Of a DNA stretch of 64,000 nt, positions 44,201 to 55,900 are shown piece by piece. The notes beneath the pieces were generated by a model. The model was not told the DNA's origin and made no database searches. It was given only the letters and a program-made list of their open reading frames with translations. The position numbers and the translations under genes were made by a program. Numbering within the stretch: position 1 is the first letter of the stretch; every line of letters starts with the position of its first letter. The DNA is from Candidatus Thalassarchaeum sp. (GTDB lineage Archaea; Thermoplasmatota; Poseidoniia; Poseidoniales; Thalassarchaeaceae), in contig JAKURL010000009.1 in NCBI GenBank assembly GCA_022449345.1, positions 1 through 64,000 on the forward strand, written 5' to 3'.

Positions 44201-45516
44201 TGAGTTGAGATAGTATTGTTCGCCAAGTATAGTCTTGCGGGAGTGGGAGAAGGTGCTTGTGTACCATATTCCCCTGCAAGAATAGGTTCCCTAGTTGTTT
44301 CGAAAATCGAATTATTTTCAGCAATCACATCAAAACTACCCAATAACCAAAGTCCATTCCAGCCGCCAATCGGTCCAATCTCGTTATTGTGGATTTCTGC
44401 TTTGGAGGAATAAATCGCAATTCCAGAGCCTTCACCAGCTCCAGCCAGTTCATTATGATGAATGAATACGTCCGCGCCAGAATAGGCTGTGATTGGAGTT
44501 CGCTGGCTTGTTGTAATGATATTATGTGCTATCTCAACATCGTATTCAGTATTCCCAATCGCCTTCAGGCTGTTAACGTCGATGCCATTGCAGGTTACCG
44601 ATATTGTTGAATTGGTTACTTTACCAGCTGAGTTTCTTATACTTAGACCAAAATCTCCGCTTATAACTTGGGAGTTTTGAACTCTAATGAAGGTCTGAGA
44701 AGCCCAAATTGCGGACCTGCCTCCGTCTCTATTTCCACAGCCCTTGTTTGTTGATTGGAAAGTAGCATCTTTGAAAATCATAGGGGAAATAGGGGTTCCA
44801 CCACCGTAAATCTGTACGGCTTGACCGGTTACTCCACTTTCATCATCATTACCAGCAACGTACTCACCACCAATGAAAGTAGGTTGTGCTAAATTAGCCG
44901 CTAGAACGCTAGTTGTGTTGATATCGGAAAATCTCATGTCACGAAGAGTAGGGCTTGCCCCGTCGAGAACAAGTGCTCCATATCTATACTCGTACTCCAA
45001 TTGGACGTAGAAAGGAATACCCCACGCACCCTCAAAGTGCATACTTCTCATACCTGATTGTGACAAATCCATTGTGTCTCGAAGAATTACCCCTTCTCCG
45101 CAAGAGGGGTCTTCAATCCAAATTTGTGAGTTTCCAGTTCCAAGACCGTAACACTCTCCGGTTGCGTTTGATACTGCAGGATCTGTCCATGTCAGAGTAA
45201 TTGGGTTACCTGAAGCAGCATTGCCGTTTGAACCACATGAAGAGAGCCCAGCACAGAGATTGCCCCGAACATCGAGCATCGTTCCATTGGGAAATGAAAT
45301 GTCAGTACCCGGGTCGATAATCAGTTTAGCGCCTGCCGCGACAGTTACGTCTCCGGTGAGTTGGTGTGTACCACTCCAGGTCTCAATACCAGTAATTGTA
45401 CCACTAGTTGTTTCATTATTCGCAGACACCGATGAAGCAGGGCCGATTAGAGCCACCATAGTACTCATCAGCATTAGAAATACTAGGAACTGGCTTCTTG
45501 CTCGGGCACTCATCAT
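41278..45516 (-). CDS. Membrane-anchored parallel beta-helix surface protein
   Basis: About 1412 residues from ATG 45516 (a second ATG follows at 45513), which gives a signal peptide ending near SSVSA. Residues of about 35-520 form a right-handed beta-helix of NosD/PbH1 type (HNNEIGPIGG, VVDNEINAAG, DVRRNTFNVQG units). The middle has a DTDDPDCDYSAGTRE segment, then several Ig/cadherin-like domains with VTSPSGQ and LTSPQSGQ starts. One membrane segment at about residue 1335 is followed by an acidic stretch and a tail with HPGWLWDSAKEDWVPDPD. Beta-helices commonly bind or cleave polysaccharide, but no catalytic site is evident. A triloop palindrome lies 43 nt before its start. Confidence 0.85.
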   Translation of the reverse strand: MMSARARSQFLVFLMLMSTMVALIGPASSVSANNETTSGTITGIETWSGTHQLTGDVTVAAGAKLIIDPGTDISFPNGTMLDVRGNLCAGLSSCGSNGNAASGNPITLTWTDPAVSNATGECYGLGTGNSQIWIEDPSCGEGVILRDTMDLSQSGMRSMHFEGAWGIPFYVQLEYEYRYGALVLDGASPTLRDMRFSDINTTSVLAANLAQPTFIGGEYVAGNDDESGVTGQAVQIYGGGTPISPMIFKDATFQSTNKGCGNRDGGRSAIWASQTFIRVQNSQVISGDFGLSIRNSAGKVTNSTISVTCNGIDVNSLKAIGNTEYDVEIAHNIITTSQRTPITAYSGADVFIHHNELAGAGEGSGIAIYSSKAEIHNNEIGPIGGWNGLWLLGSFDVIAENNSIFETTREPILAGEYGTQAPSPTPARLYLANNTISTQGSGACSSTRWWGGSFTCPAIMAHRSGVTIVDNEINAAGTADGIRATGALLDVRRNTFNVQGTGAILQNYDSGFADSQQYGTLAFFSNNEWNGVGVTYNISKSSVTVQSEYIPSPPPDEYPVLLSWSDQEAWVHNGWQNGVVPHEVKACATCDDYTPYNFPLAINMDNNSTIFTFSNLSNLDLSKVKIETQPTRYAVQVQRAELVRFQTLVNGQRVENANVLIEDALGNDLYSLETDVDGYTPWFSLASNFHLDFRGLGNGDNPDGFADDEYEDSCSDGEDNDGDLLLDTDDPDCDYSAGTRELSLYRYTAYRFGYGLDSGEFTLLDTTYQDTLFLENDPPSISVIQDDGDSFRRVVNLTGSANDGTWAGIYETDELAQWDQKGFVHAVEIKDPFTSDWSAAGHAIDASGAEPGYVSRNNHPFSSWYYEYDMSGRQEGDYTFEFRAFDGLEYSPIVTRSIKVNTEAPTISVTSPSGQSTHSDGTVTFEGTAHDPYGCPFDCGTDIDQIYFQIDGPNYNVVTSTEGSTEWSWTWDFSGLPRELATYTFTIWASDSDFCKGEIDECEVVVIDLQVDNQNSRPFVSLTSPQSGQIYSVSEESIISGVARDNDGEITRVDVEVLDVANGYMNIFTGAVTDIASNGYWEMEWDSTVLAHNMQYLIKARSYDGYEYSDWIEVQIVADNPPDADNNRPTFDGTNWETEITLYCEFDTTSQNPCTTIEIDLLEFFDDVDGVNSLILSVYDDPARSSDDEFGLVINIGIDGMAFYDPKSMGFYNEDMETWSLSNVIFLATDPHGSKEISTPVSFNVVPIEFYVGPPDQTTAGNGELITFTGSGLPGKTVRVTLGGTQVNSTVVNDDSTWELGIPGSMLSKPVSPVFSISGSEPIQGAEISPHADDSGISAIMVIVIIVVLIALLGATLFFSGVISLEEDEEDEGDESTAAKSSGELVRSDEHPGWLWDSAKEDWVPDPDHTGE

Positions 45517-45558
45517 ATGGCTGGGGCATCTCAAACTGATTTAATCATAGGGTTGTAT

Positions 45559-45573
45559 CGAGCCGTAGGCTCG
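45559..45573. repeat. Triloop palindrome between subtilase 2 and the beta-helix gene
   Basis: CGAGCC-GTA-GGCTCG on the plus strand, so CGAGCC-TAC-GGCTCG in the direction of both flanking genes. It starts 28 nt after the upstream stop codon. As RNA, a C(UACG)G apex would be a UNCG-type tetraloop. Confidence 0.75.
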
Positions 45574-45601
45574 GCTGGTGGTTTTCCTATCCTATCAAAT
45601 A

Positions 45602-46840
45602 TTATTTGTCAAGGTTGAATTCAATTTTTATCTCTTCTAGCCATGCCACCGCATCCAATTCACCGTAGCCTGCTTTATTGGAATGAGTAGAATCTTCTAA
45701 CTGCCCATCTAGCGATGAATTTGCAAGGGCACGCTTAACCTTGGTCATCTCTTTATTATCGAAATTTCCATCGGCGCCTTGCATGGCATCTCCGTGAATC
45801 TGTAGAATCAGGGCTAGTGCACCAACGACAATTACGGTTGAGTCTGAGGTGCCGGTTGAATAAGCGTATGGAGGGGTAATTTCCGTTGAGGCCGTTGAGA
45901 ACATTCTGACACCTGGAGCTGTAACCTCCGGCTTCTGATTAGGAAAACTGCGCTCTTCACTTGAGTATGGATCAATTGCCGAGCCAATCGAACTATTGGC
46001 CCAAATACTTCCGTCGCTAGTCGAGGCACCAACGGCAATTACCCCTAGTATATTTGCGGGAATTGAAACGTCATTTATTGTTGATTCCTTTCCGTTATTC
46101 CCTGCAGCAGCGACAACAAAGATTCCCGCGTCCAGTGCTTCGTTTACGGCTTCAACGGTACCCGATTGCAGATTGCTCATTCCATCCTCTGGATTACCGC
46201 CTAGGCTAAGACTGATGATATCCACATCCTGAGAAATTCTACACCACCGAATTGCGAGAGCGACTCTGTCTGCTTGTCCAGCTTCTCCTTTAGGCCCTAG
46301 GGCTAAGGCAACGGAGAGAGAGACGCTTGGAGCAGCACCCACATAGGTGCCATTTCCGGCCAATAAACCAGCCATTAGAGTCCCATGATAATCTTCGCCA
46401 ATATCTCGAATATTGTCATGGTCTCCTGAGTAAAAGTCTCGAAATCCAACTAAATTCAATCCCTCAAAATCAGGATGGGAACGATCGATGCCTGTGTCCA
46501 CTATGCAAACGTGCACTCCGTCGCCATAGTAACCCTGTGTTTGCAGTTGACGAATTCCTGAGGTCTCGTAGGCCCACTCAGAATTAGGTAGATAAGGAAT
46601 CAAATATGCCTGAATAAATGGCCATGTCATCAACAATAGGACTGTACCAATTGCAAAACTAGCAGCCCCCCATGGCCAAAGAAATTCCTTCATTGGACCC
46701 AATGGCCATCGAAGTTCTCTGGCTTCTTCATCTGTCAGACCATAATCCGAACCAGGATATCCAGGAGCTTCGGGGTCGACAGCGGTTAGCAGCCGACCAT
46801 CTTCAGGTTCGGGCATCAACTCAAGATCTTCTAGAGTCAT
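45602..46840 (-). CDS. Membrane-tethered subtilisin-like protease (S8)
   Basis: 412 residues from ATG 46840; a GTG at 46876 would add 12 residues. The N-terminus is cytoplasmic and acidic; one membrane segment at residues of about 58-80 puts the protease outside. The triad is Asp in VCIVDTGID (about 113), His in DYHGTLMAG (about 152) and Ser in STGTSDSTV (about 329), with the oxyanion Asn in AAAGNNGKE. No propeptide or cleavable signal is seen, unlike the large subtilase at 3936-8726. It is downstream of the AglB fusion on the same strand and is a candidate for processing or quality control of exported proteins. Confidence 0.92.
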   Translation of the reverse strand: MTLEDLELMPEPEDGRLLTAVDPEAPGYPGSDYGLTDEEARELRWPLGPMKEFLWPWGAASFAIGTVLLLMTWPFIQAYLIPYLPNSEWAYETSGIRQLQTQGYYGDGVHVCIVDTGIDRSHPDFEGLNLVGFRDFYSGDHDNIRDIGEDYHGTLMAGLLAGNGTYVGAAPSVSLSVALALGPKGEAGQADRVALAIRWCRISQDVDIISLSLGGNPEDGMSNLQSGTVEAVNEALDAGIFVVAAAGNNGKESTINDVSIPANILGVIAVGASTSDGSIWANSSIGSAIDPYSSEERSFPNQKPEVTAPGVRMFSTASTEITPPYAYSTGTSDSTVIVVGALALILQIHGDAMQGADGNFDNKEMTKVKRALANSSLDGQLEDSTHSNKAGYGELDAVAWLEEIKIEFNLDK

Positions 46841-46924
46841 TTGCCAATCACCTAATCGCTTGTGGCCCGTTTTCACCTATGAGGTCTTGTCTTGACCAAG
46901 GTTGGAATATTGGGCTTAGTTAAG

Positions 46925-49900
46925 TCAGAATGGCGCGCCGGGCCTTCTAGGGCCAGAGCGTGTGAAGTACCACAACACAAACACTAGAATAACTGCAAGA
47001 ATTATTCCAATTACCGTTGTTGGGGTTGAATCTTCGAAGGCTTGAGCCTTAAGTGTGTATCTCTCGCTTACAGTTTCAGGCTCTTGACCGAATTCTTGCC
47101 CCTCGCTTGAAATTTCAAAGTCAAACCATTCCGGTGATGGGCCAAAGTCGGTCAGATCGATGTCGATTAGATAGGTGACCGTATCGCCAGATAACACATC
47201 TTGAGTAACACTGGCGTTAACATTAGTTCCACGAACCGTGGCGACCAATTTCACGCTCTCAGCATCCACCAAACCGGTATTTTCCACCTGTACTGTGAAT
47301 GTGTGGATTGTCCCGAACTGCGGGTCGCCGTTAGAAAATACATTGCTTATCTCAAGTACTGGTAGTGAGGTCTTCACTCGAATTGCTATTGGTGGATAGG
47401 TCCCGTTATTCTTGTCTTTAACCGAGATAGTGATGATGAAGTCCTCATCTCCAGTAGCGTTTTCAGGTGCGATGACCTTGATTGTGTGGGTTGTATCCGT
47501 GAATGCTCCTACCGTGTGCGATGTGGCACCTGTTCGCTGCCAATCGGGAGGAAGTTGAGAGTCATCGAATTCAAATTCAAATCTCTCGTCTCCATTTCCA
47601 CTATTTGTGAATAGTATCGGAATTGACAATTCCTCACTTGGTCTAACTCCATATACATCAAGCAATGGCTCCCTAAGTTCGAAATTATGGAATTGAGGAA
47701 TTCGAACGATTACTTCCTGTTCAAATTGATAGCCGTCTGCAGATGTGAATCTGATGTCGACGGTGTGGCCATTAGCTAGGGATTGAGCAATCGATTGGTT
47801 GGCTGGAGTGACTCGTAGGCGCAGATTGTCATAGGTTGTACTATTGTTACTGTCTAGACCGAATTCAAAGGTGAAGGGGGTGGTCCAATTTTCAACTGAT
47901 GAATCCCAAGCCTCGACCATCCAAGATTGGCCATCAGTACCTGCTACATTACCTGAAACGGTGTAACTCGATACGGTTTCATGACCTAGATAATCTAGTG
48001 AAATGGTGAATTCAATTGAATCATATTCTCCGTCTTCTCTGAGCGATGTTTGGACATCATCAAATTCTTCTTCTTCAGTCAGGGCTCCACCGGTGACAGC
48101 CACAATCGTGGCATTGATGGTGTGGTTAGAAATACGGTCGAATAGTAAGTCCTGAGTAACTGAGGCAGTAAGGTCGGTTCCCGATCCTGGGATACTAATT
48201 GACTTGGCAGCAGTATATTCCATTAGACGATCCATTTGCTCGACCGAGAATCCTCCTTCAACCTCAATCACACCACTTGGCATTAGGATAGATATCTCGC
48301 CTTCTTCACTCAACATAGCATCCCATCGAACACCAGCTCCAGAAGATAGGATGAATTCGACTTCATCTACAATATCTGCACCTTCAACGTCAGTCTCGGA
48401 AGCATGGTGCTGAGTTCCCTCGAAGTCAATCCATTGAGTTGAAAGGTAGAGCCATCCACCGTATACCAGATCGACGTCAACATTGCCACCATCATTGATA
48501 TCAGCCTCGATGCTTGCCATTCCAACGAGATTTGAATCCCCAAATGTCGCTCTAATTATCCAGCGACCGGGTTCTACAGAAGCAGTCCATTGACCGTTCC
48601 ATACGCCATCATCGTAGACCTTGTGAGGTACAACACGCTCACGGACCATGCCATGTGTTGGAATCAATATCAGTTCGACTTGTTGACCGATATTTGCTAA
48701 ATCAGAATGGCTAACATTTCCATAAATGTCTACGTGACCTGCTGTCAATTCTATTTCCACTGAATTTGGAGCATTGACTGCTACAGATTCATTTTCTTCA
48801 TCAAATCCGGCCCTCATGGTTGAGATTTGCCAAGTTGTTCCTGCGGGTACGAAAACATTCCATTCTCCCGCCGAATCAGTGGTTTGAGTTATGTTATCGT
48901 GGCCCTCACTTGTCATGTATATTTCCACATCTGGCACACCCTCCCCTACATCTGCATCGTCGTCATCATCGTGATCCCAGAATATTGTACCAGACAATTC
49001 GTAGTATGTTGAGGAAACGATATCGATTAGTTCGTTTTCTCCTGCAACCAAACCACCATCGACTAATTCAACTGACTCGATGATATATCGAGCCCCATCA
49101 TCAGTCTGGTTAAGTTCGACATTCCACGAACCAGAAGTTATGATTCCAGAGGTTTGGCCGGAATCAGCAGTCATGTCAAGATATATGCTTCCTAATCCAT
49201 CATTGGATGTTAGAATTAATTCCATGTCCTGTAGATAGAGGCCATCTTCATCTGAAATTCTAATTGAAAATGATGCAAGTTCGCTAGTTGAGATTGTATG
49301 TGCATCGTTAGCATTTTGCTCAGCTACGGTAATCGTAGTTCTAACTCCTTCAATAATACCTGCCCCAGTAGTAACTGAATCGATTGCAACAATCCAGTCT
49401 CCGTCCGGCAAGTGATCGATTAGAGTACCATTCATGTCGGTCTTTCGAGAAATTATTACACCGCTGTTTTCGATATCAATGAATCTAACTAACTGATCTA
49501 CGAGTGGCCCACCGCTTTCGTTAGTAAATGTCAGATCCACCTTCCATTCTGGGTCAAAGCCAATACTTCTAGTAACGACTTCACCACCAAAACCAACATC
49601 GAAGTAGGCATCTCCAGTCATTATTCTGGTACCGAAGAGGTCTCCGGCGCGAGCGTTGGAAATTTCTACATCGATACGATACGAACCAGCCTCAATCGGA
49701 ACGCGCGCGAAACCGTCGAATATCCACTCACTACCATCGGCCTCTACATCTAATGTCAACCCAGCACTGTTTTCCACAGGTACAATCGAGAACCTATATT
49801 CTACAGGTGTTCCATTGGCGACGTCATTATTTCCATTGTAATCGAGGAAGAAATCTATCTCAACATATGATGGATCTGGGTAAAGATACATGTTTACAGT

Positions 49901-52900
49901 GTCATTATCTCCATCCACCTCAAGTGTGGCCTCGCTTGCATTCAACCAATCTAAATTGGTTGTAAATGTCCAGTTTCCTTGAGGTAGAATAGTATTGAAA
50001 GAGCCAAATTCAGTAACTTCGATGTGCCAGACTGCATCAATGCTCTCGTGCATAGCGTATACGATAACTGGCTCCCAGCCATCTATATTGGAGGTGTAGT
50101 AATTTCCTAATCTATTGACATTTAGAGCACCGGAGACCTCGCTTCCTGGACGGGCAACCATGGTTACGTTGTCCATTCCCTCCTCGACAGTAAATCGAGT
50201 ACCGTTGACTATGTTCAGAACATTACCAAACACAGTAGCGTCAACAACAGAACCAATTGGTAAAACAACATTGAATACACCTTGTGCATTAGTTGTTACA
50301 GTGGTTGTGAAATTGTCCCAGTGGAAAAATACTGAAGTAAAGTCGACTTCCTCTGCACCAATTATTGAATCAGAAACCTCCGAATTGGTTGCGTTGTAGT
50401 AGACTGTTCCTACAACATTCATTGAATCTCTAAACGCAAATGAAGTGTTTATGTCGGATTCAATGTCTATTTGCTCCCATAGTTGCTCGGAATCACTTAA
50501 TGTATGGCTGAGTACCCACTCGCCTTCTGGCAATTCAACTAGGTATTCACCCGTGTCATTATCGTAGATTGCAAGAATGGATGGAATCGAACTGTCGGTG
50601 CTCGATAGAGTCAAGTTTAGATTCTCAACAGGGGTTTCTGTTCCATCTGAAATTTGAGTTAGTGAGAATCTCATATCATACACGGTCGGAACAGGAGTAG
50701 GGAAGTTTACTTCTGAGTCAATATCTGCTTCAAATTCATGGATTAGCTCTACCTCATTGAATCCATCTTCATCCATGTCTAGTTCAAAGATGTACTCACC
50801 TGGCACAATTGGGCCAAACTCGAACGAGCCATTCTGATCAGCAGTCATTTGACAAGGAGCGTACATTACCTCACTACATTCTCCGAGTAAAGTATCATTT
50901 TCGGAGTCAACCAGCATCATTGACACAGATCCAGACAGTGGATTACCATCAGTGTCGGTCAAGATTCCAGAAATTGCCCCACCAGCCACATCGATTTCGT
51001 GAAGCGATGGAACACCTTGGAAGGGTACATAGAATCCATCATTAATGTCAATTTGAGTTCCATCAGAGAATACAATTGTTACATCGTATTTTCCAGGTAT
51101 CGCGTCGATTAGGTGGAAGGTTCCAGCTTGTACCATAGGTCCACTAAATTCACCTTCTCCTGTGAAAGTACCAGTTCCATTTAGTGTGCCGAAGGATACT
51201 AGATTCTCATTGCTGGCATCGATTGTGAACATTCCGGCTCCAGTTAGAGAAGACCCATTATGTTCTTGCGAGAAAGAAGATGTTCCATTGGATGTAAATC
51301 TACCAGTTGCGTTGATAGCTCCATCGATTAGGAAGTCACCATCCGCAAATGAACAAACAGAGAAGTTCTCAGGCATTGTTCCATTCTCATTACAATCACC
51401 ATTAACGACACCCTCTCCATCGATAACGCCGGAAAGAGTTCCTCGCCCAGTAAATTCACCAGAGCCAGCAAGGCTGTGTCCGTGAAGAATAGTCTGGGTG
51501 TGTGTGCCAACGAAATCAGTCACAGTCATCAGACCGTTGCTAATCACCTCTCCCTCACCGGTAAAGGTCACTTGACCAATTCCTTGGAAAGATAGGTCTG
51601 GACCGATTACGCTTCCTGTAGAAGTCTCTAGGTTAATCGGTTGCATCTGAATTTGATCCCAAGAAGGTGTCAATTCAACAACTGCGTTTGTGATTGCTTG
51701 TCTATCAAATGAATCAACACCATTCCAAATTAGACGGCCAGTGGAGAATGATGGTTCAACTATAATATCAGCATCAACCTGAATCTGGCCATTTGAATGG
51801 CCTGCTTCGCCAGACACGTTTACAATAGTCTCCGATAGCCATTGGGCACCGGTTACATTTCCTAGAATTCCGGTGATTAAGTTGACACTGCGTACTCCGG
51901 TATTTGATTCGGTGGCTACGTCTTGCAACATACCACCGGAGCCGCTGGATAATTCATCGCGGGCAGCTCTCACATCTGGTTCCCCAAAGAAGGCTGAGAC
52001 TCTGATTTTTCCTGCTGGAACGGTAAAAGAGAACTCTCCGTTTTCATCTGCGTCAACTGTTCCTATCGGAATCCAATAGGTTCTAGGGTCGCGGTCGATA
52101 ACGGTACCGTTCTCATCGGCGACTTCTTCGCCACTAAAGGCGTCTCGCTCAATCAAAATACGAGCATTAGGAACAGGCCCTATCCCGTCCAATTCGACTG
52201 TTCCTTCTAGGGTTGCGCCACTGTAATATTTGACGACCTTAACGTTTGTATTGGCTCGACCAATTGCAGCATATCCTCCATCGAATATGTCTGGTACACT
52301 GTTATTGTCTTCATCTGGTGAGTCGGTTCCATCATTGTACCAATTTGCAATGACAAAGTGATTCATCATTGCACCAGGAAGAGGGAAGGCATTCTCAAGA
52401 GGAGAACCAGGGGTTCCACTGATTGCCCATGTAGGCCCGGGCTGAGATGGATCTACTGTTAATCCTAAGCTTGAGGTGCCGTATCCGACGTAAATTCTAG
52501 CAACCATAGTTTCGAAGAATGATTCCGTTTGTTGATACTGAATGTCGACAAGTTGAATCATATCAGAAGAATCTTGCATTGCGCCTGATTGCTGCTTTAC
52601 GACGTCTGTCATATACTCCTGCTCATAGCGCTCCGCGCTCATGAACACTGTGGGAACTAATGAAGGGTCACCTCTTTGAGTCTCGTAAACCGACTCAATG
52701 TAATGACTAGGATCTAGCCCAGAGAGGGTAGTTGGAGCATAGAAAATCCCAGTAGTTTGGCCGCGGTGGTAACTTTGGTCAGCGTAATATGCTCCGCCGA
52801 GTGGATACAATCTATCGTCAATTGCGAAGTAGCGAATCTCGTTGTTTCGGTTAATTGTTTCACCCAAACTACCTTCGTAATCTTGAACTTCATACTCAAC

Positions 52901-55900
52901 CATAGTAGTTATCTCATGATAGAGTTGTACGAGTTCATCTAAAGTTAATGCAGAAGTTAGGAAAGCCCGAGAGAGGCCGAGCTTTGCATTTGCCCGATGA
53001 AGGTTGGTTGAGACATCATCGTAGTCTTCAATTAAATCCGCTGTGTATCTGTATCCACCAATCTCGTAGTGAGTTGTGTCTTCCTCATAGGGTTGGCTAG
53101 AACCGCGTGCTTGGTTGAATAGTGTCTTGGCTTCAGTCTCGTTGGTGGTCGCATTTCCAACCTGTTCTCCATCTTTGAAAACGAACCACATTTCATCCGT
53201 AGGTAGTCCATTTTCATCAAGAACAGTTCCTCGCATCAAATCAGTGGTAATCTTGAGATTTCCATCAGTGAAGGATGAATCTTGTATCTCCTGAACATTC
53301 TGATATACGAGAACCAATGAACGGTCAATGACAAATTGTTTTTCGCCCGGTCCGATTGACAGAATGTTGTGGAATTCTTCAACTTGGTCCACTGAGAAAT
53401 GGTTAGCAAGAATCTCCTTGAATTCCTCACCAAATTCTCCATCTCCAGAATACTGTCGGTCACCTTGTGCAAGAGTTGCGATAAACATCGCAAGTGTATC
53501 CTCTTGTCCGGAAGATAGCAACATAGCACCACTGTGTGGAATTCCTGACTGGAAGTTGTCAGCAACTGTGGGATGTTCTCCGGAATCTAAGGCTTGGAAA
53601 CCATAATCCCACCAAGAGACAAATGCAGGTCTTTCCCCAAAGGACTCGTCAGAATCTTGTTCGGAAAGCCATTCGTAAGCCATATTCCAACCTCCGCCGT
53701 TGAATCCTGGACCGAAGGTCCCCATATACCAGCAACCACTTCCACAATTCGCGGATGGATTGTAGGAACTGCTATCCAATAACGAAATGCCTCCTACATC
53801 GTACCTCATTACGTCTGGAGTCATGTCGTAAATTACCTGATCCACATCTCCGGATGCAGTCTCTCCACGGGGGATACCCGAGTCGATACCATAGGTTGCA
53901 TGTTGTGTTGCTACGAGCATGAATACTAGCACGAGGGCTGGAATCATCGGCTTCTTGGCGCTAGCAGTTCTAACCGAACGGAAGCGAGCTCTTGGAGTAC
54001 CTATTCCAGCACGACGCCATTCCTTGACAAAACTAGAGAAATCGGCCATCTTCCAAAGTGCTGCAATGCCGATTGCACCGACAACTGCCATGGCTGGTGT
54101 TGCGTTGAAAATGAATCTACCAGCAGTCCAAGCCATGTAAGCGGCAATAATTACCCAAAGGCCAACTAGAGACAGTCCTTGCTTCTCCTCTCGGGCACCC
54201 CGCCAGAGAAGGATAAATGCATATCCAAGGGCAATCAATGTAACAATTGGGCCATAGGAAGCGAATAGCACACCTCTGCTCGGTGCCTGTGCCTCACCAA
54301 TAGTTCCGAAAATCTTGTTCTTTGAGAAGTAGAACCCACCTGTGAATAGGATATCCCAGCCATCGTAGATTTCTGCTGTCTGTAGAACCCATAGAGCGGA
54401 AAGAATTCCCCCGAAGAGTAAGACGCCGCTACCCAATACCAACAGCCATGGCTTGTCTCGGAAGCTGGAGGCGACCCACCCTAGGGCAATCGTGAATCCA
54501 ACGATATAGAACATTGGCTGAAATCCACTTGGAGCCCATAATAGGTTCAGACCTGGCCAGATGTAGAAGGGCAATGGAATTAGGAAAGTTGTGAGCATCA
54601 TTTGCAATGCTGCGGAAGTCAATGGAAGACTGTCACGTCGACGGAACATATTGAGGACAATCTGAAAAGCAAAGGCAAGGAATAGAATTCCAGGGCCGTA
54701 AACGAATCCCTTCCAACCCAACGCTACTGTTGAGAAACTGATTCCAGCTAGGGTTGCGTAGGACATCATGATAGCATTACGATTCCACATCTCTCGTATT
54801 CCCGCAATCAAATAAAGCGGATTCGGGCTTGGATTTCGGAAAATACGTTCGCTACCAATCTCGCCTAGAGCTCTAACCCAGAAATAGAATGCCATTGTTA
54901 AGAATAACAAAGCGAAGGAGTCGTGATCTGCTAGACCAAATGTTGAGTGGCTAACATGACCAGGCATCAAAGCCATCAGCCAAGCTGCGACAATTCCGGC
55001 TTGGGAGCTGTGGAGACGATTTGCAATCCCTGATACTGGCAAGACGATTAGTGCACCAAAGATTGCAGGGAATCCTGCAACTGACCACCAAACAATTTCA
55101 TCAGCCGTAATTCCAGTCAACCATTCCAGTGCTAATCCACCGAGTGCAAGACACCATGAGAATAGAGGGGGTCGCGGATTGATTCCACCGCTTGGATAAG
55201 ATCGATCAGCATCGAAAATGAAATGGGAATGCTCTGCGACAATATAGTCAACAACTCTCTTCATGTACCAAGGGTCAGAACCTCCAGTCATATCCCAAAG
55301 TCCAGTGACATTTGCGTTCATTGCTGGAAGTACATTCCAACCAGTTCTAATCAACAAACCAACAAGAACCGCCGAACCTACTAGTATGGAATAGGAATTA
55401 TCTCGCCACCATAAGCGGAACTCACTAGGTTCGCGACGTGGAGCGATTTCACCGAATCTACCGCTTGAAGCGAGCATAATCGCTAATACATTCAACCAGA
55501 ATGTGATGAAGAACCACGAGAATGCCCCGCCGAAATCATTTCCGGCAAGGAATTCCAATTGTTCAGGGAGACTAACTCCTATCTCGACCATGTGTGAAAG
55601 AGTGTAAATTAGCCAATTTACGGCAACAACGGATCCTAGTACATGCCATCTTTCCGCACGGCAGAAGGAAACAAACAGGACTACAATTGAAGTGACTAAA
55701 GCCCAAACTCCGCCAAGATAATGATGTTCTTCAAAAGCAGAAGCATCGGAAATAGTTGCCAACGAATAGAGAGGGACCAAGTTCACCAACAAAAGAACAA
55801 TTCCAGTGATGACTATGTCACGATGCCCAGAGAAGCCAATCTTGGATGGTAGTCTTTCGAATAGAGGTCCAATCCCTCCTCCGTATAGAATCCCTCTGAA